Assembly: GCA_964016985.1 (NCBI GenBank)
Contig: OZ024827.1
Span: 53,858,684 to 53,922,683, forward strand
Direction of reading: 5' to 3'
DNA length: 64,000 nt
Source of the DNA: Anodontia alba
Lineage: Eukaryota; Mollusca; Bivalvia; Lucinida; Lucinidae
In this document: positions 26,162-39,127 of the stretch, piece by piece
Position numbering within the stretch: position 1 is the stretch's first letter
Layout: each line of letters begins with the position of its first letter
Notes under the pieces: model-generated
Told to the model about the DNA's origin: nothing
Seen by the model: only the letters and a program-made list of their open reading frames with translations
The model's database searches: none
Position numbers and translations under genes: made by a program

Positions 26162-29100
26162 AGCTCACCTGAGCCGAAGGCTCAAGGTGAGGTATTGTGA
26201 TCACTCACCGTCCGTCGTCGTCGTCGTCGTCGTCGTCCGTCTGTCCGTCCGTTCACAATCTTTAAACAACATCTCCTCCTAAACCACTGATTGGATTTTG
26301 ACCAAATTTCACAGGAATGATCCTTGGTTGATCCTCTTTCAAAGTTGTTCAAATGGTTCCGGTCCATTGCATATCTAGGTCACAGGAGCTAAAAATAGAT
26401 TTTTTAACTAAAAACTCAAAAAATCTTCTTGTCAGAAACCACTGGACCAATTTCAATGAAATTTTGCAGAAATGTTCCTTTGGTGATCCTCTACCAAGAT
26501 TGTTCAAGCCATTTGGATTCGTCAAAAAACATGGCCGCCAGGGGGCGGGGCTTATTTTCCCTATATATCTATATAGAAAACTTTAAAAATCTTCTTGTCC
26601 GAAACCACTGGACCAATTTCAATATAATTTTGCAGAAATGTTCCTTTGGTGATGCTCTACCAAGATTGTTCAAGCCAATTGGATTCGTCAAAAACATGGC
26701 CGCCAGGGGGCGGGGCTTATTTTCCCTATATATCTGTATAGAAAAATTTAAAAATCTTCTTGTCAGAAACCACTAGACCGATTTCAATATAATTTTGCAG
26801 ATATGTTTCTTTGGTGATCCTCTACCAAGATTGTTCGAGACATTTGGATTCATAAAAAAACATGGCCACCAGGGGGTGGGGCTTATTTTCCCTATATATC
26901 TATATAGAAAACTTTAAAAATCTTCTCATCAGAAACCACTGGACCAGTTTCAATATGATTTTGCAGAAATGTTCCTTTGGTAATCCTCTACCAAGATTGT
27001 TCAAGGCTTTTGGATTCGTCAAAAAACATGGCTGCCAGGGGGCGGGGCTTATTTTCCCTATATATCTATATAGAAAAGTTTAAAAATCTTCTCGTCAGAA
27101 ACCACTGGACCGATTTTAATATAAATTTGCAGAAATGTTCCTTTGGTAATCCTCTACCAAGATTGTTCAAGCCATTTGGATTCATCAAAAAACATGGCCG
27201 CCAGGGGGCGGGGCTTATTTTCCCTATATATCTATATAGAAATCTTTAAAAATCTTCTTGTCAGATACCACTAGACCGATTTCAATATAATTTTGCAGAA
27301 ATGTTCCTTTGGTGATCCTCTACCAAGATTGTTCAAGACATTTGGATTCGTCAAAAAACATGGCCGCCAGGGGGCGGGGCTTATTTCCCCTTTACATCTA
27401 TATAGAAAACATTAAAAAAATCTTCTTGTCAGAAACCACTGGACTGATTTCAATATAATTTTGCAGAAATGTTCCTTTGGTGATGCTCTACCAAGATTGT
27501 TCAAGCCAATTGGATTCGTCAAAAAACATGGCCACCAGGGGGCGGCGCTTATTTTCCATATATTATCTATATAGAAAAGTTTAAAAATCTTCTTGTCCGA
27601 AACCACTGGACCGATTTCAATATAATTTTGCAAAAATTTTCCTTTGGTGATCCTCTACCAAGATTGTTCAAGCCATTTGGATTCGTCAAAAAACATGGCC
27701 GCCGGGAGGGGGGGGGGGGGGGGGGAAGCGTGGCTTATTTTCCCTATATATCTATATAGAACAATTTAAAAATCTTCTTGTCCGAAACCACTGGACCGAT
27801 TTCAATATAATTTTGCAAAAAATGTTCCTTTGGTGATCCTCTACCAAGATTGTTCAAGCCATTTGGATTCGTCAAAAAACATGGCCGCCAGGGGGCGGGG
27901 CTTATTTTCCCTATATATCTATATAGAAAACTTTAAAAATCTTCTTGTCCGAAACCAGTGGACCGATCCTGTACCAAGATTGTTCAAGCCATTTGGATTT
28001 GTCAAAAAACATGGCCGCCAGGGGGGCGGGGCTTATTTTCACTATATATCTGTATAGAAAACTTTAAAAATCTTCTTGTCCGAAACCACTGGACCGATTT
28101 CCATATGATTTTGCAGAAATGTTCCTTTGGTTATCCTGTTGCAAGATTGTTCAAGCCATTTGGATATGTCAAAAAACATGGCCGCCAGGGGGGCGGGGCT
28201 TATTTTCCTTATATATCTATATAGAAAACTTTAAAAATCTTCTTGTCATAAAGCACTGGACGGATTTCAATATAATTTTACAGTAATGTTTCTTCGATGA
28301 TCCTCTACCAAGATTGTTCAAGCCGCCATGATTTGTTAAAAAACATGGCCGCTAGGGGGCGGGGTTAATTTTTCATATATATCTGTACAGAAAACTTTAA
28401 AAGTCTTCATGTCATAAACGACTGGACCGATTTCAATATAACTTGGCAGAAATGTTTTATCTTAGTGACCCTCTATCAAGATTGTTCAAGCCGTCATGAT
28501 TTGTCAAAAAACATGGTCTCTAGAGGGTGCGGGGCTTATTTTCCATATATATCTATATAGAAAACTTGAAAAAATCTTGTCGTCAGAAACCACAGGACTG
28601 ATTTCAATATAACTTCACAGAAATGTTTCCTTGGTGACCCTTTACCAAGATTGTTCAAAACGTTATGATTTGTCAAAAAACATGGCCGCTAGGGGGCGGG
28701 GCTTATTTTCCTATATATCTATATAGAAAATTTTAATAGTCTTTTCAGAAACCACTTGACCGATTTCAATGTAACATTGCAGGAATGTTTCTTATATAAC
28801 CCTCTATCAAGATTGTTCAAGCCGTCATGATTCGTCAAAAAACATGGCCGCCAGGAGTCGGGGCTTATTTTCCTTATATATCTATAGAAAATTTTAAAAC
28901 TCTTCTTGTCAGAAACCACTGAACTGATTTCATTATAACTTTGCAGAAATGTTTCCTTGATGACCCTCTACAAAGATTGTTCAAGTAATCATGATTCGTC
29001 AAAAAACGTGGCTGCTAGGTGGAGGGCTTATTTTCCCTATATATCTATATATAAAACTTTAAAAATCTTCTTTTCAGAAACCAGTGGACCGATTTCAATA

Positions 29101-29956
29101 CAACTTGGCAGGAATGTTTCTTTGGTGACCCTCTACAAAGATTGTTCAAGCCGTCATGATTCATCAAAAAAACATGGCCGCTAGGGGGCGGGGCTTATTT
29201 TCCCTATATATCTATATAGAAAACTTTAAAAATCTTCTCGTAAGAAACAGTTGGACCGAGTTCAATGTAACTTGGCAGGAATGTTGCTTTGGTGACCTTC
29301 TACCAAGATTGTTCAAGCCTTCATGATATTTCAAAAACCATGGCCCAGGGGGCGGGGCTTATTTTTCGTCTATATCTGCATAGAAAATTTTAAAATTCTT
29401 ATTGTCACATACCCCATGACCGATTTCAATATTACTTGGCTGGAATGTTGCTTTGGTGAACCTCTATACAAGCAGTCATGATTCGTCAAAAAACATGGCT
29501 GCCATGGGGTGGGGCTTATTTTCCCTATATGTCTAAATAGAAAACTTTAAAAATCTTCTTGTCAGAAACCACTGAACAGATTTCAATATAACTTGGCAGG
29601 ACTGTTCCTTTGGTGACCCTCTACCAAGTTTGTTCAAGCTTTCATGATTCGTCAAAAAACATGGCCGTTAGGGCGTAGGGCTTTATAGCTATATAAAACT
29701 TTTTAAACCACTGGACCAATTTCAATATAACTTGGCAGAAATGTTCCTTTGGTGACCCTCTTTTAAGATTCAGTTCAAGTCGTCAAGATTTGTAAAAAAA
29801 AAACATGGCGGGGGTGTGGTGGAGGGGGAGGGGGGTGGTTAGTGCTATAAAGTTTATACAAAAATCCTAGAGCAGTGAACTTGGCTGAAACTTCAACAGT
29901 AAATATGCAAATCTGTTTGGTCAGATGAGCGATATAGGACCATCATGGTCCTCTTG
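26162..29956 (+). mobile_element. pearl/Helentron-like element, ~20 tandem units of ~168 bp
   Basis: The left end is a hairpin (CTCACCTGAGCC / GGCTCAAGGTGAG, 26163-26191) followed by GTGATCACTCACCGTCCGTC and a (GTC)n tract. About 20 units follow from 26.4 kb, each holding CCACTGGACC, GCAGAAATGTTCCTTTGG, CTCTACCAAGATTGTTCAAG, AACATGGCCGCCAGGGGGC and TATATATCTATATAGAAA. Units become more diverged to the right. The right end has a second hairpin, GGACCATCATGGTCC (29937-29951), followed by TCTTG. Terminal hairpins without TIRs fit Helentron-type non-autonomous elements. A poly-G slip occurs near 27712. All ORFs inside are repeat artefacts. Confidence 0.75.
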
Positions 29957-30359
29957 TTCATTTATTTATTTCATTTAATTTTATTTAATCGTTCTTATTT
30001 TATATGAAAAAGCGAACCCTTGAAGTACAAACCATGGTTGGCTAATTTTCAGGGGTTATACACACACGACAGTTTAAGACCTTAGCATACATGATAACCT
30101 AAAATGTTACGGACGGGCACATGAACACACGGACGGATGGCCATGTCGGATGCGAAAAATTCCCTTAGCTTCTCCGAACAGGGGTATAAACAAAGAAATA
30201 AGAAAAGAAATCGAAATTTAAAAAAATCAATGCTATACTGTGAAATATAATAAAAATGCTAAAAACTATAAATAATTTTAAAGGAGCTTAATGTAAGATG
30301 TTAAATCTGCAAACCATTTTGCTGCATCCAACATTAGTTCCCTAAAAGGTGGAGTGCTA
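29957..30359. other. No recognised feature
   Basis: AT-rich DNA with a short GGACGG stretch (30110-30140), suggesting the decayed tail of another tandem-unit element. Confidence 0.35.
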
Positions 30360-31390
30360 AGATCTATGCCCTGATAAAGTTTGAGGAGTCTCGGAAACCA
30401 AAATAGAATACCCACCCCATCCATTCCTTCCTACCCCCTTCGCCTCTCACTTTGTCGATTTTAAGAAATGTAGTACACAGTTACTGTAGCTAGTTTTGTG
30501 GCAAAACTCTTGGCAAGTTGCATACACAGATGAAGTTCCTGAGGCTTAAACGACAGAAGCCGATATATGAGTTCGTCTCCGAAAACTTGACCAGATATTC
30601 GCAAAAGTAGGTTACAGTTACTTGTATTTACGGCAGGTGATCTGAGGTAATAAAGCGCAAGCATGATAAAGTTTGTGAGGGCTCGCAACTTCAGAAACCG
30701 AAATATGAGCCACACCAATTATGGATTTCACAAAAGCAGATTACAGTGACCTACTTATGTGACAGGTGACCTGTGATGGTGGGTATATTCAATGATAAAA
30801 TTTAAGGGGACTCGCATTTTCGACAGCCGTGATAAAAGCCCAACTCCGAAATCCTATCGGGTGTCGATTTTTGCAGAAGTAGGTCGCAGTGGCCAATTTT
30901 TACAGCAAATGACCATGCGCAGCGGGAGCATATAATATTTAGTGGGCATATCTATTTATCTTCATCACAACTGGTGTCAGTGCCGGCGGTAAAACGTAGC
31001 CTTCACTATAGTGTATTTTATATTTTCTGGTCATTTGTAGTCATTATTGAGCCTATTCCAGGACTTTTGAAAAGCTATCTGAGGATCACCAATAAGACCT
31101 TATTGGCCGAACCTAGCTGGTCTGACCCAGAAAACGACACAAGCTGTTTACAGTTTTGTGAGGTGTCAAGGGTCATTCCTGTTAGAATTTATTCATACCT
31201 AGCAGTAATGAGTGTCTGAACTCGAAAATCCGACCAGGTGTCGTCTTAGCAAAAATAGGCCACAGTGCCTGGTTTTGTGGTAGCTGACCTGCCTTGTGTG
31301 GTGCATGCACTGATGAAGACTGAGGGGCACGCATATACGAGTAATGAGTCCAAACAAAACAATGACGACGTTAAGCGAATATCACAATTC
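30360..31390 (+). repeat. Strongly diverged tandem units
   Basis: Related phrases recur: GATAAAGTTTGAGGAGTCTCG (start ~30373), GATAAAGTTTGTGAGGGCTCG (~30664), GATAAAATTTAAGGGGACTCG (~30795) and GATGAAGACTGAGGGGCACG (~31311), each followed by CCGAAAT or similar and GCAAAAGTAGGTTACAGT-like text. Spacing is irregular because of indels. A piece at about 31000-31190 does not fit the pattern. Confidence 0.5.
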
Positions 31391-31744
31391 CAGATCTCCG
31401 TTTGCCTCCAATAACGAGAGGCAGGGCAAACGAACATGAACATTCACAGCCAGAAGATACATCCACTCAACAGCTTGTCAAAAAAGCGCCTTCTTCCCCC
31501 AAGTAAACTTATCACTAAGCTTGACAAAACAGGACAACAAGACATCAAACGGAATGGAACAATAAGAGTTATCTGTTGCAGGGCATATTTTGTACTGTAC
31601 CATTTTTAGGTCACTAAAATCACTGGACTGCAAAATAATTCACAAGGCCTACATATCATATTGAAGTTATGTCACATGGAACCAATATCCCAAGTATAAT
31701 GCTCATCCATCAACAAGTATTCAAATTATAAAGAAATGTATATG

Positions 31745-31782
<38 letters not shown>

Positions 31783-32042
31783 CCCCGCTAACTGGTAGTC
31801 ACGTTCAACATAAGTCGAAGGAATCTGATAGTCACCCAAAAACACCCTTGTAAAAAGAATCTGAGAAGAAGGCATGCTCTAGTTATGGACATAAAACATC
31901 CGTGGAGACACATACGCACGCGCACGCACGCGCGCGCGCGCAAACATACATATACACACAGACGAACCGAAAACTATATATCCGTTTTGACATATACTCG
32001 ACCAAATAATTTAAGAGCCTCATAGTGAAAATTTCCATATAT
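31391..32042. other. Unassigned; A run and alternating CG tract
   Basis: A 35-nt A run lies at 31747-31781. At 31915-31941 a CGCACGCACGCGCGCGCGCG tract is strictly alternating purine-pyrimidine and could form Z-DNA. No gene is evident. Confidence 0.5.
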
Positions 32043-32757
32043 ACAAACTTTGGCCGGGTGTATGGGCAAAACCACAGAAGGTATCAAAATATCGTTGAAT
32101 GTTTCTTTAAAAGGAAGCCCTAAAGGAGTGTTTCCAACAAAAAAATTTTAAATCAAAATTTTCATTTTAAAATTCGCAAAAGAACACTACTTTTTAACAA
32201 AAAAAAAAAAAAAATAAAAATTGACATTTTCGCGTCAAAAATGATGTCTGGGCTCCCTATTGTGAAAAAAATCATACAGAAAGCGTTATTTGTTATAAAG
32301 AAACGCACATTTTGCTAGAGATACCCTCTACAGATTATTCGCTGTCTATGGGGAACTTTCGAGGCATTTTTAATCTCTCAAAAGGTTTGCCTCTTTTTCT
32401 GGCTATATCTGTGTGCCTTTTACCTGAAGGAAAGTTGATTTTTGCATGATTTTGTGTGTGACAGAGTATTGTTTTCATTAAACAAAGAATTTTTCCGGTA
32501 TTGTGAAAAAACTTCATTTTGGGGTAAAAATCGTTATTTTGGAAATTCCCGTTTTTCTTAGAATCCTTTGGTCTGGTGTTGTTGGTGCCATTGACACTTT
32601 TGTAGCTGAACACGTTGCGAACATGCTGAGCTGATTGAAACAGAGCTGAGACTTCCAGTTTTGCCCATGAAATAATTTTAAAACTTGAGGGTTGCAATTA
32701 TAGTGATAATCAAAGGAAAAATAAAACTGGTGGCCCTTAAGTTATTTTGTGGAGTAT
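32043..32757 (-). repeat. Dispersed ~0.65-kb repeat, minus copy
   Basis: This is the reverse complement of 5111-5742. It retains a section near 32240-32340 not seen in the other copy. The 120-aa minus frame (32335-32697) does not match the frames in the 5.1-kb copy, so coding is doubtful. Confidence 0.6.
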
Positions 32758-33359
32758 ACTTCGTCTTACGGCGGTATGATTGAGATTGCCAAGGTCCTAC
32801 TATATAAACATCATATATGACTTCCCCGAACTACTCGTGCCTCAAGGGTAGTTTGTACGTTTGTAGGCACACAACCAAGTGTGAATGCATCTATGAATAA
32901 ATTCGCAAGATGCCAATGTGCCGCTGTCAAAACAGCTACGACTAAACTTCCGGTGTATACGTACGTATCACTAAGTGTATGCACACACGTACTGTAAAAA
33001 ACTATTCTTACAGACTGGTAAGTATTAGATTTACACATTGAGGTAAGACAGTGTAATCCAGAGCCCTGTAGATATGTATTTCGTATTAACAACTTTTTCC
33101 CAATATAATAACATTAAACTGAAAGGTGTCTCCGTTCATGTAGTTTCGTATCTAAGACTCTTATCTGTCTACATGATAACGTGTACCGAGTTTATCTTGG
33201 ATATATTTTAGAAGATTTTATAAAGACTTTATATTTTAATAACTGAAAACCGTCCCATCATGTATATTTTATGTTGTAAAAAAACAACAAAACACTAGAA
33301 ATGTGTCAGTATGACACAGATGCCACCGCCCAGGGCCATCCTCACCCACACGCAGGTAT
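32758..33359. other. No recognised feature
   Basis: Mixed-composition DNA. The 93-aa minus frame at 32811-33092 has no motif. Confidence 0.35.
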
Positions 33360-34530
33360 TTTGCAAAAAAAAATGAAGTTGAAAAAGGGCCATAACTCTC
33401 ATAATAATTGGCAGATTTTACCCTAAATCGAACCTGACCATATTTTATGATACCTGGGTATAAAATATGAATCCAATACACAAATCAATCTTTTTTTTAA
33501 AAAAATATCGGAAGGAAAACATCTTTTGAAGGTGAAAAAGGACCATAACTCCCATAATAATGGGTTGATTTTACCCTAATTGGAACTTGACCTCTATTTT
33601 ATGATTATATACCTGAATTCAATACACTAATGTTTTCAAAAGATTTCAAACTGAAACTATTTTTCAACGTTGAAAAAGGGCTGTAGCTCCAAATATAATT
33701 GGTGGATTTTACCCTAAATCAAACTTGACCTTCATTTTATAATTATATGCTTGTGTATAAAATATGAACCCAATTCACTAATCTTTTCAAATGTTATGGA
33801 AGGGAAACCATTTTTCAAAGTTGAAAAAGAGCCATAACTCCAAAAATAATTGGTGGATTTTACCCTAAATCGTACTTGACCTACATTTTATGATTATATA
33901 CCTGTGTATAAAAAATCCAATACACTAATCTTTCCAAAAGATATCGAAAGGAAACCATTTTTCAACTATTGTTCAACATTGATAAAGGGCCGTAACTCAA
34001 AAAATAATTGGTGGATTTTACTCTAAATCGAACTTGACCTATATTTTATAATGATATGCTTGTGTATAAAATATGAATCCAATATACTAATCTTTTCAAA
34101 AATTATGGAACGGAAACCATTTTTCAAAGTTGAAAAAGGGCCATAACTGCCAAAATAGTAGATGGATTTTACTCTAAATCGAACTTGACCTACATTTTAT
34201 GATTATATACCTGTGTACAAATTTTCAATCCAATACACTAATCTTTTTGAAAAGATATCGCATGGAAACCATTTTTTCAAAGTTGAAAATTTTTCAAAGT
34301 TGAAAAGGGCCATAACTCCCAAAATGATTCTTGGATTTTACCCTAAATCAAACTTTACCTACATTTTATCATTATATACCTGTGTATAAAATTTCAATCC
34401 AATACACCAATCCTTTCAAAAGATATCGCACCGAAACCAAAAGTGTTACGTACGGGACGGACGGACGGACGGACGGACAGGACGGACGTACGTACGGACA
34501 GCGGTGATACTATATGCCCCCCCACCCCAC
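33360..34530 (+). repeat. ~155-bp tandem array, seven units, GGAC tail
   Basis: Units start near 33376, 33531, 33668, 33820, 33978, 34130 and 34301. Each holds GTTGAAAAAGGGCCATAACT, GGTGGATTTTACCCTAAATC, GAACTTGACCTACATTTTAT, ATACCTGTGTATAAAATATG and AATACACTAATCTTTTC. The array ends in a (GGAC)n tract (34446-34500) and CAGCGGTGATACTATATGCC, paralleling 14890-14940. Same architecture as molluscan pearl-type elements; no ORF. Confidence 0.75.
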
Positions 34531-34619
34531 CTCGAAAATGGCGGGGGCATAAAAAAAGAGCTGACTATTAGTTTTTCCCCGGTACAGTATTCCCTGTAGA
34601 AGAACTGGGCCGGTGTAAC

Positions 34620-37080
34620 AGTTAATCTTTCCCCACTGGGCAGCTTGCCCCCCGGGGGCCGCCCTGGACAGCTTGCCCCCCGCCCCGCCCCTGCCCCACC
34701 CCAGAAAACCTGGCAAACTCAATTCAAAATGATATTTATTTTTTTTTATACCAAATTTATATCACACAATTATCAGAACAGTAGTAATGTATGTTTTTCA
34801 TTACTTTTCTCTTTATGGGAGGAGGTTGGGGCTAAGATACTGTAGCCTAAGCATTTTCCTCCCAAACTCAGAAGTCCTTGCAGACACAGTTCAAAAAGAT
34901 ATTTTATCACTTTTAATAGAATTTCCCATTGAACAGGTCATTAGAGAATCTCCAGTATTTGATATTACTTATCTTTCTTCTAACAGGAAGGGGCAGGGGG
35001 TAAGATACCCTGGCCTGGGCAGTTTGCCCCCCCCCCCTCCCCTGGGGGTGAAGATATCCTGACTTTGGCAGCTTGCCCCCCACCCCTGGAAAGTTGGCAA
35101 GCTCCGATCTGAAAAGCTATTTAATCATTTTAAACTTATAATTCTAATGCACAGACATTAGAATGATAGTAGTACCTGCTTTTACCTACTTCCACTTTAC
35201 GGATAGGGATTGAGGCCAAAATACTGTGGCTCAAGAAGTTTCTTCCCACGCTCAGAAAATCTTGTAAACAAAATTAAAGTTCAGAACGTTATTTTTATCT
35301 TTTTTTAAACAATTTCCCATTTAACAGGTCATTTGAATAGTTCTATTACTTTTTATTACCTATCTTTCTTCAAATAGGCTGGGGAGGTGGGTGGGGGATG
35401 AGTAAGATACCCTGGCCTGGGCAGCTTGCCCTCTGGGGGTGAAGATACACTAGACTGGGCAGCTTGCCCCCCACACCTGGAAACTTGGCAAACTCCAATC
35501 TGAAAAGCTATTTAATCATTTACAACTTAAAATTCTAATGCACAGACATATGAATGGTAGTAGTACCTGCTTTTACCTATTTTTTCACTTTACGGGAAGG
35601 GATTGAATCCAAATTACTGTGTCGCAAGAAGTTTGCTCCCAAGCTCAGAAAATCTTGTAAACAAAATTAAAGTTCAGAATGTTAGTTTTACCTTTTTAAA
35701 ACAAGTTCCCATTTAACAGGTCATTTGAATATTTCTATTACTTTTTATTATCTTTCTTCAAATAGGCTGGGGTGGGGGGTAAGATACCCTGGCCTGGGCA
35801 GCTTGCCCCCCCCCCTCCTGGGGTGAAGATACCCTGGCCTGGGCAGCTTGCCCCCCACCCCTGGAAAATAGGCAAACTCCGATCTGAAAAGCTATTTAAT
35901 CATTTACAACTTAAAATTCTAATGCACAGACATTAGAATGGTAGTATATCTGCTTTTACCTACTTTTTCACTTTACGGAAAGGGATCAGGGCCAAAATAC
36001 TGTGGCTCAAGAAGTTTCCTCCCAAGCTCAGAAAATCTTGTAAACAAAATTAAAAGTTCAGAATGTTAATTTTACCTTTTTAAAACAATTTCTCATTTAA
36101 CAGGTCATTTGAATATTTCTGTTACTTTTTTTTATCTATCTTTCTTCAGATAGGCTTGGGTGGGGGATAAGATACCCTGGCCTGGGCAGCTTGCACCCCG
36201 GGGATGAAGATACCCTGGACTGGGCAGCTTGTCCCCCACCCCTAGAAACTTGGCAAACTCCAGTTAAATGAATTAAGCTGTGTAAGATTTTCTTGAGGCA
36301 GGGGTCAAGCTGCTCAAGCCAGGGTATCTTCAACCCCGGGGGGCAAGCTGCCCAGGCCAGGGTATCTTATCCCCCACCCAAGAAAATGGTTAATGATCGA
36401 TATTATGAATATTCAAATGACTGTTCGAATGGAGTCTGTCAGGCTTTCTGGCATAAGTGCAAGCTTCTAAGGCTCTCAATTTCCTCCTATCCAGTAAAAG
36501 AGCATATGTGCAAAAAAATCAGTTTTGCCATGTTTCTGTTATAAAGATTTTTATTTAAAAGAAGAAAAACCTTACTGAATTAAGTTGTGTAAGATTTTCT
36601 TGAGGCGGGGGGCAAGCTGCCCAAGCCAGAGTATTTTCACCCCCAGGGGGCAAGTTGCCCAGGCCACGGTATCTTACCCTCCACCGCTTCCTGTTTAGAG
36701 AAAAATGGTTAATGGTCGATATTATGAATATTCATGTGACTGTTCAATAGGAAAGTCTATTCAGTGATAAACTATCATTTTGAATGGAGTCTGTCAGGTT
36801 TTCTGGCATAGGTGCAAGCTTCTAAGGCTCTCAATTTCCTCCTATCCACTAAAAGATGCATGTACATAAAAAATCAGTTTTGCCATGTTTTTGTTATACG
36901 GATTTTTATTTAAAAGAAGAAAGAAAACTTACTGAATTAAGTTGTGAAAGATTTTCTTGAGGCAGGGGTCAAGCTGCCCAAGCCAGGGTATCTTCACCCC
37001 ACGTGGCCTAGGCAGCTTGCCCCCCGGGGGTGAAGATACCCTGGCTTGGGCAGCTTGTCCCCCACCTCAAGATAATCTTA
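34620..37080. repeat. ~388-bp GC-box array that inverts near 36.29 kb
   Basis: About four plus-oriented units (GAAAAGCTAT landmarks at 35111, 35502 and 35886) contain CCTGGCCTGGGCAGCTTGCC boxes, CTGGAAACTTGGCAAACTCC and CATTTAACAGGTCATTTGAA. From about 36290 the boxes appear as their complement (GGCAAGCTGCCCAGGCCAGG) for two to three units, and 37020-37080 returns to the first orientation. C and G homopolymers vary from unit to unit. The 65-92-aa frames here are artefacts. Confidence 0.7.
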
Positions 37081-37139
37081 CACAACTTAATTTAGTAAGT
37101 TTTTTCTTCTTTTAAAGATTTTTTGTTAGATGCTATGCT

Positions 37140-37800
37140 CTTTCTCCCAACTTATATATATTCTCCCTATACATTTTTTTCTGATGTACCTGCATCAGTA
37201 ATGATCCTGGGCCGTAGTTCTTGGTTGAAGTTTGTTTAAATCTTAGATTATAATAATATTTCATTTCCAAGCTTCAGTATCCTATGGATCCAGAGAGTTC
37301 TTTGTACATAATGAGTGCTCTAGCGCACCAAAAATATACCCTATCCGACAGGTCATTCAGAGAAATCAAGCATAATAATGTTCCATGAAACTTGTTTTTT
37401 TAACAAGCATAGTGGTGCAGTGGTTATGTCTCCTAACTCGAAGCCGGCGTGGGTTCGAACCTCACTCAGCCCAGTGGTATTTCATATTTCTCCCTTTACA
37501 CTTTTTTTTCTGAAGTACTTGCATCAGTAATGATCCTGGGCCGAAATTCTTTGTTGAAATTTGTTTAAATCTTAAATCATATTGGCATAATAATGTTCCA
37601 TGAAACTTGTTTTTTTAACAAGCATAGTGGTACAGTGGTTATGTCTCCTAACTCGAATCCGGCGTGGGTTCGAACCTCACTCAGCCCAGTGGTATTTCAT
37701 ATTTCTCCCTATACACTTTTTTTTTCTGAAGTACTTGCATCAGTAATGATCCTGGGCCGAAATTCTTTGTTGCAATTTGTTTAAATCTTAAATCATAATT
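37140..37800 (+). repeat. Tandem tRNA-headed SINE-like units, period 214 bp
   Basis: Two tRNA-like heads begin at about 37407 and 37621 (GCATAGTGGTGCAGTGGTTA, with A-box character, then GGGTTCGAACCTCACTCAGC containing the B box GGTTCGAACCT). Each is followed by a tail with CTGAAGTACTTGCATCAGTA and ATGATCCTGGGCCGAAATTC. A third, headless tail lies at 37170-37250. Head-to-tail tandem repetition is unlike ordinary SINE dispersal and suggests unequal exchange after insertion. Confidence 0.65.
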
Positions 37801-37872
37801 ATCATAATGGTCAAACTGTTTATGATTAGCAATACCCCGTCCCTAAATCATATCCCCATTCCCCCACTTCCC

Positions 37873-37874
<2 letters not shown>

Positions 37875-37923
<49 letters not shown>
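37875..37923. repeat. (CA)n microsatellite
   Basis: About 24 pure AC repeats preceded by a C-rich run. Confidence 0.95.
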
Positions 37924-37926
<3 letters not shown>

Positions 37927-39033
37927 AAATTGTCTTGTAGTATGAAAACCCAGTTTGGGCTTTATGAAAACCCAATAAAATTGTTTATGCTGTTTTGTGA
38001 AGGATAGCATGTAATTTATAATTTACATGAATCAAGTTTCATGTAGTGATGATTACCATTCACCATAGGAGATGACTTTCATATAAGCGTATCGCTTACT
38101 GTCAAATCCTATATATCCTTGTATGAATCATATTCTATGTATGTACTTTATTGGAAATCAATAAATATTGTTTAAACCAACCATTCACCACACGTGGATC
38201 GATATTATAGACGCCAGACCTTTCAAATTATATGGAGGTTATAAATCGTCGAATCTAATTCACTTTATATAGACTGGTCTATATTTCATATCGATTTTTC
38301 ATTTTCGACTCATTTGAATTTCAAATTAACCGAGTAAAGATAACTATCATTTTCCGCTGTTGAACACACCCCTTCATAAATTTAACATTCTTACAATTTT
38401 TGCAACTTCAGTCGTTTTTAGTTTATACTTATTCGATATTTCACCACATGTGAAACTACCAGTGATTTGCAGTAGTAAGTAGAAACTGAGGTGACTCCTG
38501 GACTTTGAAACACACAACGTTTTAATTGATGGCTAAAGTAATTTGATACCTATTTCTATGGAGGCAACTCTGTCAAATTTGTATTGCCTCCCTTCTGAAA
38601 AGGGGTCTATTCTAACAGAAAAAAAATTGCTCGCCTTTTCAGAATGGGCTTAGTATGCGGAAAAGCAAACAAGAGGTCATAAAAGTTGAGATCTAGCGGA
38701 AAACCTAGCAGGTGTATCTGGTTTCTAATGGACTGTCACTGATGATACTCTGCAGCTGGTGTTAAGTGCCATTTGACGGCCGTAATAATCTCCCATACTT
38801 CATTATAGTGCAGTTTTTATTTTTCTTGGGAACTGAGCCCATTCTGATATCTCGAAAATTGAACTCCGCTTAAGTCGGTGCTAGGGGTAATGGTGTGCGG
38901 AGGAGTGCGATCACAGACCTGCATACTACACTGTTGCCGTATGAACAGTCGCAATGAAAACAAGACTCCGATGTGCGTTCTTTTAGTGTTCGGTGTTTCC
39001 AAAGGCAACATATACAGAATTTCTTTTACCTTC

Positions 39034-39035
<2 letters not shown>
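37924..39035. other. No recognised feature
   Basis: AT-rich non-coding DNA. Nothing coding is evident and no repeat boundary could be set. Confidence 0.4.

Positions 39036-39122
<87 letters not shown>
39036..39122. repeat. (AT)n microsatellite, ~43 repeats
   Basis: A pure AT tract that is fully self-complementary. Poly Ile-Tyr frames crossing it on both strands are artefacts. Confidence 0.95.

Positions 39123-39127
<5 letters not shown>

Noticed and set aside
26353..29184. Many overlapping 60-115-aa frames with repeated LFSLYIYIE/FKNLLVRNH-type text
   Set aside because: They follow the ~168-bp unit of the tandem array and recur in several frames, so they are artefacts of the repeat.
33360..34530. 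CRISPR-like regular repeats
   Set aside because: Units are ~155 bp, diverged and without unique spacers, in clearly animal DNA; a pearl-type tandem element explains them.
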